DNA from: Scolanthus callimorphus
Lineage: Eukaryota > Cnidaria > Anthozoa > Actiniaria > Edwardsiidae
Length of the DNA stretch: 64,000 bases
Direction: 5' to 3'
Assembly: GCA_033964015.1 (NCBI GenBank)
Contig: CM066923.1
Coordinates: 23,193,086 to 23,257,085 of the forward strand
Part shown: positions 54,656 through 64,000 of the stretch, piece after piece
Numbering within the stretch: the stretch's first letter is position 1
Layout of the letters: each line of letters begins with the position of its first letter
The notes under the pieces: model-generated
Databases searched by the model: none
Told to the model about the DNA's origin: nothing
What the model saw: only the letters and a program-made list of their open reading frames with translations
Translations under genes and position numbers: made by a program

Positions 54656-55445
54656 TGTAGGGTCGCTATTCCCATCATCTCATATAAACACGAAATGAAT
54701 CAGACAGTGAACCAGGAATGTTTGTCTTTCCGGTATGTCTTTCTTCTGCACTGTAGAAATACAACCTAAGGACTGGGACCAAATGGACGATTCCATAACG
54801 CACGCGCGCGCTGCATGTCGGTAGATGTGGGGACATTTGTCGAACAAACTGCTAAAAAAGCGCGCGTTGCATTCTGGTAGTTGTGGGACGTGGCTTGGGC
54901 ATTTCTGAATAAAGAAGAGCGCGCGCTTATAGCTGGAATCGTCCATTAAGATCCAGCAAAACAGTCTGCTCATTCTGTTTTGTACAACGTATAGAAAACG
55001 GTATGTGTGTGCCAAGCTCTTAATAGGCTCTGGGCAGCTGAACGGTCACGTGCATGCTATTTCGCTAACGAGACTATGAATAGACCTCTTTGATCTCCAA
55101 GGGTAAAACAACAGAGCATTACTGGAGAGCCGAACAAACTTTAAAGTTGACTTCACGAAATCGCGAGTAAATTCGATTGAGAAATTCGGTATTCGAATGG
55201 ATTTTAACCAAGTTTTTTTAACAGCAGAAAAAGATCAACTTTGTTTCAATTTGTTTGCTCTCCAGGGTCCGGTTGCTCGAAGGTGGTTTAGCACTAATCC
55301 AGGAATAATTACCATGGTGACTCGATGGTTTTGTTCAGAACTAAACCTGGTTTACATTTAATCCACCTTTGAACAACCCACACCAGTACAACAATGTGAC
55401 ATACGACCTGTACATAGCTTATTGACGTTTTTCGATCTGCCTTAC

Positions 55446-55536
55446 CTTCGGACAAATATAAAGACAGCCCAGACTGTTCCCGAAACAGCGGCTCCAAACG
55501 CCACGACTACTACAACGATATACGCCATTACATATG
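55446..55536 (-). CDS. Small MANSC membrane protein, exon 3: transmembrane segment
   Basis: - strand acceptor GCTTGCTTTTCACAG, donor CGA AG|GTAAGG, 91 bp, phase 1 to 2. It encodes YVMAYIVVVVVAFGAAVSG followed by TVWAVFIFVRR. Length, phases, the G/A-rich middle, the W-A-V and the terminal RR are all shared with the + strand exon at 29958-30048, so the two are paralogous. Confidence 0.9.
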
Positions 55537-55704
55537 CTGTGAAAAGCAAGCAATATAAGCAAGGAATCAATATCCACGAATGCATGGAATGGCCAGTGCT
55601 AAAACACGTCTATTTTTGTACACGCTCCTGGTGCTGCGAATCAGTGCTGCTCCAATGTCTCCATCACGCCATACTTCTCTCAGCATAAAACAGCCCTCCA
55701 GTGA

Positions 55705-55997
55705 AAAGGCCAGTTTACACTTGCAAAAATTGTATTTTTTGTCGCACGAGTCGCGGCAATTTTTCTCGTACGTTCGCGTCGACTCAAGATCACAATGGTA
55801 TACTAAGTGCAACTTGGCGCTATATGCTGCGATTTTTGTCGCGTGATGTGCGGAGATATTTCTCTTTGCAACTTGATGCAATTTGAAGAGAGCACAGAAA
55901 TCGCACCGGATTTGCATCTCGTTTACAAAAGAGAGTTGGAATTGGAACTCGCGCGCGAAAAATCGCACGACAAATGCAACAAAAATCGCCAACCTTA
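55705..55997. repeat. Foldback element, AAGGCC-GTTTACAC family
   Basis: AAAGGCCAGTTTACACTTGCAAAAATTG at the left; the right part ends GACAAATGCAACAAAAATCGCCAACCTT. It is rich in TCGCGCGA-like words. Similar to 57665-57965. Confidence 0.6.
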
Positions 55998-56117
55998 ACT
56001 CTCTTGGATATTCTCTTGTTAATTCGACTCACTAGAAGCAGGCAAAACGAACACTTTTGATTGACAGCGTCGAATCGCCCATACGACACTCGGATTCTTG
56101 AATCGTGATACAAAGAA

Positions 56118-56303
56118 TAGAGAAAATCGGCTAACGGTGTTTACATCTTGTTGCTACTGGGCGACTCATTTAGGTTACCGTTCCACGAGTGCATGTGCTC
56201 TGTCGTGTGAAGGAAATTGCGCAAAGGTAACCTCCTAAATGGATCGCCAAGAGACCTGGACCGGGTGACAACAAGATGTAAATACCTTTAGTCGATTTGT
56301 AAT
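56118..56303. repeat. MITE, related to 26179-26412
   Basis: AAATCGGCTAACGGTGTTTACATCTTGTTGC at the left and ACAACAAGATGTAAATACC...GTCGATTTGT at the right. It lies about 25 bp past the donor of the - strand MANSC exon, in its intron. Confidence 0.65.
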
Positions 56304-56327
56304 ATTCCGCTGTGAACAAGGACGTAC

Positions 56328-56650
56328 CTTTTCTATTGATGTCATTTTTAACCATCAGAGATATCTGCACGTCGTCCGTAGCAATACCAGACGTAACTTT
56401 ACACAATTCCTCGCTAAAACACTTGACTCCATAACATTTGGTTTTGTCCAAGTACGCCAACTGACATTTCTTGTCGGCACACACATACCCATACACTCCT
56501 CCATGTTTTTAACATTTCCCAGGTAAGTGAAGTTTCCCGCTTTCAAGCTCCCTTCCAAAGAGGCATTTTTAAGGACATCACTATGAAGCATTTTCGCTTT
56601 ACGGCATACAGGGTTTTGATTCTTTGCGAGTGGTGGGGTGGACCTTGTCG
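56328..56650 (-). CDS. Small MANSC membrane protein, exon 2: MANSC-like module with a one-base frameshift
   Basis: - strand acceptor CCATTGTGTTTTGCAG, donor AAA G|GTACGT. The first frame gives a Ser/Thr/Pro linker, VCRKAKMLHSDVLKNASLEG, AGNFTYLGNVKNMEECMGMC. The second frame continues CADKKCQLAYL, CYGVKC, CKVTSGIATDDVQISLMVK. The switch occurs at the CC pair, where the bases read TGTGTGCC. The exon is 323 bp, one short of a multiple of three, which fits a single-base loss. The gene may be a recent pseudogene, or this may be a sequence error. It is closest to MANSC 9 of the + gene but lacks that module's intron. Confidence 0.78.
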
Positions 56651-57120
56651 CTGCAAAACACAATGGAAAGTGAGTTGTTTATCTCCTGCAAACAAATCAT
56701 TCATTTGCCAGCTTTTCCAGCTAGTGAAGTAAGCGGAGACGATGAAGGAGACGGAGACGTAAGGTCGCTTATTTTCGTGTGAAATTAAAAGGACGGAGAC
56801 GGAGAAGAAGACGTAAGCGTGAAGGAAGCAGAACGGAAGGTTTTATTTTTCTTCGTCTCCGTCTCCGTCACTAACGTTCTAGAGAAAATCAATATGACGG
56901 AAGCATAGAATGAGAAGTAACAAATAGACCAATCAGGATGATAAAAATAACACTTTATAGACATATTTCCTGGTTTCTTACGTTCGTGTTGTGGTACATA
57001 GGGGCGGAACCAGGGTAAACTCTGACTGTAGCGCAGTAGTGATTTATGACAATAACTGACAAAACAAACATAAAATCTCCCTGAAATCTGACTGTAGCAT
57101 TTTCTACAGTTGCAATAGCC

Positions 57121-57664
57121 TAAATAATAATAATAATAATAAATATGTTTTTGGAGCATTACACAAAGTCTCAATGCTCTTACAAGTAGTGTGTCCTAGG
57201 CTAACTAAAAAAAAAAAGAAACGAAGAAAACGAACAGAAAAAATATCAAAATTTACATCCGTTTAAAACACAATAAAAAGCAATAAAAATAATAATAAAA
57301 CGTTTAAAAAAGTAAAAATTGATATGCAAAACATTAGGCATTGACAAAGACATCCAATGACAGCAGTCACGCAATTAAGTGGACCGCTGCCACAGGATGT
57401 CAATGAAAGTGCAGTAAGATTACGACTAAGGAGATAAAGATCGTCTAAAAAAGTAAGTCTTTAATTGTGATTTAAAAGTAGACAAGGATTGGCATGATCT
57501 AAGTTCAAAAGGAAGAGAATTCCATAACTTTGGTGCACAAATAGAAAATGCTCGTTCACCATAAGTAGCAGTGTTGGACTTTGGGACTTTCAGCAGTTTA
57601 AGGTCCGAGGACCTAAGTCTCCGGCTAGGACGATAAATCCGCCCCTGATACCAAGGAGGCACGT
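57121..57664 (-). mobile_element. 5'-truncated non-LTR retrotransposon (LINE) 3' end
   Basis: The - strand frame 57426-57662 encodes RRLRSSDLKLLKVPKSNTAT, then GERAFSICAPKLWNSLPFEL and FKSQLKTYFF. The GERAFS-x2-AP-x-LWNSLP signature is typical of the C-terminal end of reverse-transcriptase polyproteins of CR1/jockey-like LINEs. About 300 bp of 3' UTR follow, ending in TTATTATTATTATTATTATT, a simple-repeat tail usual for such elements. The catalytic RT and endonuclease parts are absent, so the copy is dead on arrival. Confidence 0.85.
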
Positions 57665-57965
57665 TTAAGGCCGGTTTACACTTCCGATTTATGTTGCATT
57701 TGTCACTGCGATTTTACTCGCGCGAGTTGCAATTCCAACTCTCTTGTGTAGACGAGATGCAAATCCGGTCCAATTGCTGTACCCTTTTTTCTTTAAATCG
57801 CATCAATTTGCAAAGAGTTTCGAACATGTTTGAAATCTCCGCGACATCACGCGACAAAAAAACGCGGCAGATCGCGCCGACTTGCACCTAGTTTACAATA
57901 GTGAGCTGACGCGTACGTGCGAAAAAAAATCGCCGCGACAAAAATTGCAAGTCTAAACGGGCCTT
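57665..57965. repeat. Foldback element, AAGGCC-GTTTACAC family
   Basis: TTAAGGCCGGTTTACACTTCC at the left and AATTGCAAGTCTAAACGGGCCTTA at the right, with TCGCGCGA words inside. It directly abuts the LINE start. Confidence 0.75.
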
Positions 57966-58123
57966 ATATTTTTGTTCATGATATTCCCACGAACGTATCC
58001 GTCTTCTTCTCCGCTTACTTCACTAGTGTGAATCACGCTTAACTGTCAGTTCTTTGTGCGTGGAATCTACTCGGCAGCAACATCAGAACCCTGTGGCTAG
58101 TATTCATAGGAATAGGAATCTGG

Positions 58124-58357
58124 TTAAAGAGCCCGTGTCAGCCACTCCTTTGTTATTGTTTTCGTTCGATATTAAAAGACGAATTACGTGTAGAAATATC
58201 TTAATAAACATCTTAAAATAAATTTTTACATTTGATTTACCAAATTCAATCGAGAACATTGCTCTATATTCTCTAAATCAGCCGATGGAAATGGATGTTT
58301 TCTCCGACTTGGTATGTTGCTATGCTGTCAAAATGGCGGCTGACACAGGCTCTTTAA
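58124..58357 (-). repeat. MITE, TTAAAGAGCC family (copy D, inverted, complete)
   Basis: TTAAAGAGCCCGTGTCAGCC at the left, GGCGGCTGACACAGGCTCTTTAA at the right, 234 bp, in the opposite orientation to copies A-C. It lies in the first intron of the - strand gene. The rest of that intron, to 59052, shows nothing recognisable. Confidence 0.9.
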
Positions 58358-59052
58358 GTGTTGCTCTACCAAGGTGTCAACGCTACCCGGCGAAAGGAGG
58401 AGCTGAACCTGAATAAACTATACGCTTCGTTGATTATTGTCGCATCACCACTTTATGTTAGATATAGCAAATATATTTGATATAATTTATAATATGTCTA
58501 TCTTACGAATGAGATTATGAAATGTTCGGTGAATCATTAGATAAAAGAAGAATTTTGTTGAACATTAACACAAGAAAACTTCTAGTGCATTCTGCATACC
58601 AAAGGGCAGTACTTACATCTGAGAATTTCCATGAAACTTTCCCCTACAAAGGCAACCAAAAACGCGGTTAATAATTGTCTAAAATTATACGCTAGACAAA
58701 TTTCACAGGTTTCCTGCGGCAGGTATATAATGTTAATACACAATTACTTTTATTTTTAGCAAAACTATGACAAGCGCAGGGCTTACGACTACAGTTATCT
58801 TGTCTATGTTATTACCGCTGCCTTAGATTTGCAGTTTGCCATATATGCTCTCGAAAAAGGACCAAGGCTAGAAATATTTTTTTTAGAATATATTAATTTA
58901 ATTAAAGGCCCTGAAAATTTATAACTGCGCCCCGAAAATTTAGCACCAAGGTTTACTTGTCATTTTTCAGCATTTGTTGCTTATTCTGAAAAGGACAGGG
59001 ATTTAGTAGCGCTTCTATATCGCTATCACGTTGGTTACAATTTTAACCTTAC

Positions 59053-59134
59053 CTTCAATATCTGCTACGCATAAGAGAATCCCAAACACTAAGGTTATCA
59101 TCATTCTTCTCGTGTAAATAGCTCTAATTTCCAT
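59053..59134 (-). CDS. Small MANSC membrane protein, exon 1: signal peptide
   Basis: ATG at 59134 (complement) opens MEIRAIYTRR, then MMITLVFGILLCVADIE, then donor GAA G|GTAAGG (phase 1), matching the phase of the MANSC exon. A basic n-region, a hydrophobic core of about 12 residues and a polar end make a normal signal peptide. A second Met pair follows the Arg-Arg and could be the true start. With the three later exons this gives a type I protein of about 195-200 residues. Further exons in the 2.4-kb intron cannot be excluded. Confidence 0.7.
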
Positions 59135-60120
59135 GTCTTTAGTTTTCCTTCCTTTCTACGATCGTCTGACAACGTGATGTAATGTCCAAAAAGTCTTTAT
59201 CCCTTCGCGTAAGTTCTTGAAATCATCCACATAAAAATACCACCGTTATCAAATCACCATTTTTAACAGCAACTACTGGGACAGCTATACAAATGCGATT
59301 TTTTTTAGTCGTGAAAATTATAGTAAAACTGAAAATATAGTTTGGGTTGTGATCTTCCGAGTTGTTACCAACATAACTGCAACCTGTTTTGTGATTACTA
59401 ACTATTAATATTTAAAGCGATCAGGGACAACATCTTTGCAGTCATTGGTTGTGATTTGAGGAGCAAATTCTCAAATGATCAAACAATACCAAACTGGAAG
59501 AAATAGTACAATCTGATACGGAAAATGCAATGTATTTTATTTATCATGTAATTAAAGATAAGTCATATTCGGAGAAAAATAAAAAGTTCCTTGTTTGTTG
59601 TGTTTTGCGCTATCTGGTTGAACGTTTACAGGTGTTTTGTTATAAAACTGGTGGTCAATTCTGTAGGGGACACTTACGCGACTTTCATTTGCTGCGGAAT
59701 CTCACCTCGAGGCGCTAAGAGCACCAATGTATTCTGACTGGTGTGGTGCGGTAGTTTAAAGTGAGCATGTCACTATTTTAGGGTTACTTTAGTTACCCTA
59801 CTGCTGTTTTCATAATTCTGGATAGTTCACTTGGTCTCCCTGCTCGCACTTTTTTTTCCACTAAAATATAAACTCACTCCAAACCTATACTCTGTGTATA
59901 ACTCAAACTGACTACAGCCTTATGAGTAAATAAAGTTGATTTGATTTGATCGGCCAACATCGGCCAACAAACCACGGTTTGGCTTCCGTCAATCAAACGT
60001 TTGAACTACTCTGGGTGTTTTCACAGAGGCTTTGATAGATCTTGTGATCTCATAGAGGCTAGCTACAAGGCTTCAAAATACTTTTTTTCACTGTAAAATG
60101 AAAACTAAACTCAGAAAAAT
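59135..60120. other. 5' flank of the - strand gene and spacer
   Basis: No domain or repeat recognised. A GGCTTCCGTCAATCAAACG segment at 59981 recalls the inner arm of the foldback at 12676-12964. Confidence 0.4.
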
Positions 60121-61700
60121 TGACAAAAGGTAACTATCATGCGCGTAGGTAATAAGAATTGGGAGGAAACAAATAACAGTGCGTGTAGATAATTATCATG
60201 CGCGTGGGTAATTAGAATTGTGAGGAAACAACGAACAGTGCGTGTAGATAATTATCATGCGCGTGGGTAAAAAGAATTATAAAGGAAACAAACATCAGTG
60301 CGTGTAGATAATTATCATGTGCGCGTGGGTAATTAGAATTGTGAGGAAACAAAGAACAGTGTGTGTAGATAATTATCATGCGCGTGGGTAATTAGAATTG
60401 CGAGTAAACAAAGAACAGTGCGTGTAGATAATTATCATGCGAGTGGGTAATTACAATTGTGAGGAAACAAAGAACAGTGCGTGTAGATAATTATCATGCG
60501 CGTGGGTAATTACAATTGTGAGGAAACAACGAACAGTGCGTGTAGAAAATTATCATGCGCGTGGGTAATAAGAATTGTGAGGAAACAAACATCAGTGCGT
60601 GTAGATAATTATCATGTGCGCGTGGGTAATTAGAATTGTGAGGAAACAAAGAACAGTGAGTGTAGATAATTATCATGCGCGTAGGTAATTAGAATTGTGA
60701 GGAAACAAAGAACAGTGAGTGTAGATAATTATCATGCGCGTGGGTAATTAGAATTGTGAGGAAACAAACAACAGTGCGTGTAGATAATTATCATACGCGT
60801 AGGTCATTAGAATTGTGAGGAAACAAACAACAGTGCGTGTAGATAATTAACATACGCGTAGGTCATTAGAATTGTGAGGAAACAAACACCTCTGCGTGTA
60901 GATAATTATCATGCGCGTGGGTAATTAGAATTGTGAGGAAACAAACAACAGCGAGTGTAGATAATCATCATGCGCGTGGGTAATTAGAATTATGATGAAA
61001 CAAAGAACAGTGCGTGTAGATAATTATCATGCGCGTAGGTAATTAGAATTGTGAGGAAACAAAGAACATTGCGTGTAGATAAATATCATGCGCGTAGGTA
61101 ATTAGAATTGTGAGGAAACAAAGAACAGTGCGTGTAGATAATTATCATGCGCGTAGGTAATTAGAATTGTGAGGAAACAAACAACAGCGAGTGTAGATAA
61201 TCATCATGCGCGTGGGTAATTAGACTTGTGAGGAAACAAAGAACAGTGCGTGTAGATAATTATCATGCGCGTGGGTAATTAGAATAGGCCATTTGCACTA
61301 ACTGGGTCACGTGACCCAAATCCCATACATTCTGAATAAAATCTTTAAAATTCAACTCGCTGCCATTTGCTCCAGGATAGAGATTTTACGCTGAAACTTG
61401 CGTTTCTCACTGATATCAATTGGTTCTTTGTATTTCTGGAATTGATTTTGACAAAACATCTCGTTAAGAGGTAATTGGGGTCACGTGACCCACTTAGTGC
61501 AAATGGCCTATTGTGAGGAAACAAACAACAGTGAGTGTAGATAATTATCATGCGCGGGTAATTAGAATTGCGAGGAAACAAACAATAGTGCGTGTAGATA
61601 ATCATCATGCGCGGGGGTAATTAGAATTGTGAGGAAATAAAGAACAGTGCGTGTAAATAATTATCATGCGTGTGGGTAATGAGAATTGTGAGAATTAACA
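60121..61700. repeat. 59-bp minisatellite, about 23 units
   Basis: Unit GTGCGTGTAGATAATTATCA, TGCGCGTGGGTAATTAGAAT, TGTGAGGAAACAAAGAACA, with frequent G/A changes (GTGGG/GTAGG) and small indels. It is interrupted by a MITE at 61286-61509. Its last unit runs directly into a decayed coding region, so the array has truncated that sequence. Confidence 0.95.
61286..61509. mobile_element. Foldback MITE inserted in the 59-bp array
   Basis: AGGCCATTTGCACTAACTGGG and GGTCACGTGACC at the left; GGTCACGTGACC and CACTTAGTGCAAATGGCCT at the right. The host word GAATTGTG is split as GA-AT-[element]-AT-TGTG, showing a 2-bp duplication. Confidence 0.9.
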
Positions 61701-62560
61701 CCAAAACCCATATCACTTGTCGCTTTCAATAGTTTGTTGTTATAACCTATCACACTTTCTGTGTTTATAATTAGATTACACGGTAATAACCATACTCCTG
61801 GTGCTATTGCAAGATCAAGTCTTAGTTTCGCTTCTTGTACCGCGAGTTGGTATCTTGTAGTAACTTGCGAGCCTAGAATAGAATAAACAAATGCTTCTAC
61901 TGAACGATTCAATCTACTTGGACCTGTTTTTGTTAATCCTGACAAAGGAGTGAACCATGAATATTGTGTTCCACCGTGGGTAGCATTTCTTATAAACGAG
62001 ACTAGTATACCATTATTAAACGTTCCTCCTTCGTCATGGAAGAGATTTAATTTATCAGGCCAAGTATCTGCTTCTATATCATAACCACGAATAACGTGTA
62101 CAGTACGATAACTTTCTCCAGGATAGAAAACAAACACATCTCCAAGGCCGTGATTTCTACCACCTTTCCATCTAAAATCTGGATTATTAGATAAACCAAA
62201 TTCATGGAATTTGGAAAGCTACTTTATTGTAGGTGTTATTGTCTGATGTGTTATTTGTCTGATTAAATACGGTATCATTCGGTAGTGGACAGCCTAACTC
62301 ATACAAAAGCCTACGGATAGTGAAGTAAACATGAAATTTAATAAACCCACATACCACAGGAGGATAAGATTTAGCTTCATGTAAACTAACCCCACAACCA
62401 CTTGTCGCACACCAAACAGCAAAATTAAGCTGTTGTGACCAGTAATTGTAATCAGGACCGTGTAGCCATTTTCTTGATTGCTTAGCAAAAGGTAGTTTCT
62501 TTGAGCATTGGAGCTTTTTGAACAGCGGTATTACAAAGAAATCGACCGAGGAACCATCAG
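61690..62560 (-). pseudogene. Decayed gene of an unnamed protein family
   Basis: Two adjoining - strand frames show coding-like sequence. The upstream part (about 62560-62216) includes KWLHGPDYNYWSQQLNFAVW and a later FIKFHVYFTIRRLLYELGC. After a frame change with stops near 62210, the second part (62200-61700) includes FVFYPGESYRTVHVIRGYD, LFHDEGGTFNNG, RLNRSVEAFVYSILGSQV, VQEAKLRLDLAIAPGVWLLP and VIGYNNKLLKATSDM. The pattern looks like a real conserved protein, and I have the impression that related uncharacterised proteins recur in invertebrate genomes, possibly in mobile elements, but I cannot name it. The 3' end is cut off by the 59-bp array. Confidence 0.6.
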
Positions 62561-63339
62561 AGACTCGAAATCAACGCAATTGTGTGGGGATTTTGTCTTT
62601 TTAAAAGAGGTTTCTTACGTAAATCGTCTAAAAGGACATTTGTAAACACACCTGAGTGCAGTAAATCACGTTTTTTTTCCGGCAAGGAATGAACCAGAGG
62701 CTCTGAAACGTAACACAAATCTCGTTTAATACATTGTGAGGAAACAGGCGGCAGTGTTTCTTGATTGTCGTGGATTTAAATTTTTGACAGCATGATTAAT
62801 ACACTCTTTCTAAAGATTGAAATATCTTTGTTTATATTTTGTTTATCAGAACAACCCTGCCGTACGATTTTCCCTAATTAACTGTAGAACATATTCCATA
62901 GATAAAAATTGAAATATATTTAGCAGTCCGGACAAAAATGAGAAAAAATGAAAAAGATGGCATCAGCAAGGTTAATCCAATTAGCACCTTAACCTGTCAA
63001 AATCGTCAAATTGACACCTGCATCGTGAAATTTGGGAGACAAACTTCCTTTTTATGTAAAAACATTTTTTCCAAGTTAAAGTCATGTCTCACCAAATTCT
63101 TGCAAAAATGACCCAAAACAGCCGGTGTTAACTCTTTTCTTTCCTGTCTTTGCTTTTCTTTCATTGATTTTAGTTTTTCTATTGAAACATTTTGAGTATC
63201 TACATTTTACTGAGAGGTTTGTTTTTGTTCGTTTTGATTCAACAGTTCTTCTCGTGTTGGGCCAAGCTTAGCAAGGAGTGTTTTCGGTAGTTTACTATTT
63301 ATTTTTCATTTTTTCGATCAAATAAATAATGATCTTTCA

Positions 63340-63620
63340 TATTTCCTTTTTTAAGAGCAACAGTAATCCGTCCATCATCATCATCTTTACTACTAAAAAT
63401 CACATCTCTATCAGCATCTATTTATTGAGGTATATTATCGTTGTACGTCCCATCAGAATTGAAAAGGATGTATTTTTTTAACCTTTTTTTGGTAAACTAA
63501 CAATAACTCCATCAAATTCATCCATCACAGCTATAATTTTACCTTTTTTAACATTGGGAATTTATCTGTTATTTCATGCCAAGCATCATTTATAGTTTCT
63601 TCTTTTTATTTAATAGCTGT
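63340..63620 (-). pseudogene. Fragments of a decayed coding sequence
   Basis: On the - strand, short open pieces such as AVMDEFDGVIVSLPKKG, KKYILFNSDGTYNDNIPQ and DADRDVIFSSKDDDDGRI follow one another with frame changes and stops. The composition is Lys/Asp-rich and AT-rich. They may belong to the same old element as 61690-62560. No family recognised. The stretch 62561-63339 between them shows nothing else. Confidence 0.4.
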
Positions 63621-63640
63621 GTATGCTCATCCACACCATA

Positions 63641-63831
63641 TGTAGTGGAATGACAACAATAGTAAGATATGCACGAGCAAGAGACAGTTTACTAGAGCTC
63701 GCGGAAACACGTAGTAGAAATGACGATGTAAATCGGTTGAAAAGTCAGTCAAGCTAGAGAGTTGAGGCGTAAAGAGTCAGAAAAGCTTAGAGAAGTGGTT
63801 TCCCTAAATAAAGATATTTAAAACCATTACA
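63641..63831 (+). mobile_element. Probable 5' LTR of a retrotransposon
   Basis: Begins TGTAGTGGAATGACAAC and ends AAACCATTACA, so the outer bases are TG...CA with inverted TGTAGTGG / CCATTACA. The length of about 191 bp is short for an LTR but possible. It contains AATAAA at 63807, and is followed after three bases by a primer-binding-site candidate and then a Gag start. The matching 3' LTR would lie outside the window. Confidence 0.65.
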
Positions 63832-63834
63832 AAT

Positions 63835-63852
63835 TGGTGGCAGCGGTACTGG
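63835..63852 (+). promoter_or_regulatory. Candidate primer-binding site
   Basis: TGGTGGCAGCGGTACTGG starts with TGG, the complement of a tRNA's terminal CCA, immediately after the presumed LTR. The primer tRNA is not identified. Confidence 0.5.
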
Positions 63853-63877
63853 AAGCCTCAGAAGTTGAAGTTCAAAG

Positions 63878-64000
63878 ATGGCAGAGTCAGGAACAGAGGG
63901 CGAAGAAGCGCAGAATTTTACAGTAGAGAGTTTACTGAAGGCGATGGTAGACGTGATGAACAAGACCAACAGTAAGTCAAACAATTACATACCTCATGCA
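63878..64000 (+). CDS. N-terminal part of a retrotransposon Gag-like protein (cut by window end)
   Basis: ATG at 63878 opens MAESGTEGEEAQNFTVESLL, then KAMVDVMNKTNSKSNNY, and is still open at the last base. Its position, 26 bp after the primer-binding site, is where Gag or Gag-Pol starts in LTR elements. There is no zinc knuckle or capsid motif in these 41 codons, so the family (Gypsy-like is likeliest from the layout) is inferred from position alone. Confidence 0.55.
   Translation, partial: MAESGTEGEEAQNFTVESLLKAMVDVMNKTNSKSNNYIPHA

Larger units (their letters stand above)
56721..58026. repeat. Inverted repeats CTAGTGAAGTAAGCGGAG flanking a composite region
   Basis: CTAGTGAAGTAAGCGGAGACG at 56721 and TCTTCTCCGCTTACTTCACTAG ending at 58026. 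The left part (to about 56880) is itself a foldback of GGAGACGGAGACG / CGTCTCCGTCTCC. The enclosed DNA includes a LINE tail and another MITE, so this may be one element that received insertions, or chance clustering. Confidence 0.5.

Noticed and set aside
60494..60676. Frame with repeated YTHCSLFPHN peptides
   Set aside because: It is a translation of the 59-bp minisatellite.

Overview
The window looks like animal nuclear DNA. Genes are split into many short exons by GT-AG introns, secreted and membrane domain families are typical of metazoans, coding density is low, and the spacers are full of small foldback elements (MITEs), minisatellites, one LINE tail and the edge of an LTR retrotransposon. 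The domain mixture (LamG, CUB, WSC-like and many MANSC-type modules) and the repeat load suggest an invertebrate, most likely a cnidarian such as a coral or sea anemone. That assignment is inference; nothing in the sequence names the species.

About 0.5-31.6 kb, + strand: one long gene for a mosaic type I membrane protein of roughly 1,900 residues, whose 5' end lies before or at the window edge. I can place 20 exons. In order they encode a LamG domain (2 exons), a CUB domain, three MANSC-like modules, two WSC-like modules (the first split by an intron), MANSC 4 and 5, a long Ser/Thr/Asn-rich linker plus MANSC 6, a Ser-rich linker exon, MANSC 7 (frameshifted), MANSC 8 and 9 (each split by an intron filled with tandem repeats), a transmembrane exon, and a probable short basic tail. 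Nearly all internal exons are symmetric (phase 1 to phase 1), the signature of growth by exon shuffling and duplication. Fossil exon copies lie next to two live exons (358-438 and 13541-13826).

About 53.6-59.1 kb, - strand: a compact paralogue of the last part of the big gene: signal peptide exon, one MANSC exon, a transmembrane exon of exactly the same length and phases as in the + gene (91 bp), and an acidic cytoplasmic tail. It carries a one-base frameshift at the di-cysteine codons. The two genes converge.

Between them (31.6-53.5 kb) I see no convincing gene, only repeats: several MITE families recurring across the window (TTAA-flanked ends beginning TTAAAGAGCC; TA-flanked ends beginning TAGAGCAGATTTCG; and others), a 1.3-kb imperfect palindrome at 41.2-42.5 kb, a 77-bp near-perfect palindrome at 46.2 kb, and homopolymer tracts.

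From 60.1 kb to the end: a 59-bp minisatellite of about 23 copies interrupted by a MITE, decayed reading frames of an unnamed protein family on the - strand, and a short LTR, primer-binding site and Gag start of an LTR retrotransposon leaving the window on the + strand.

The most unusual points are (1) the intron of MANSC 8, where a 118-119-bp array has copied the exon end together with its 5' splice site about ten times; (2) paired cysteine losses in MANSC 4 and MANSC 7 that suggest which cysteines are bonded; (3) two independent copies of one MITE placing the same CTGAC motif exactly 51 nt before two different exons; and (4) the inverted mini-paralogue of the receptor's C-terminal end.
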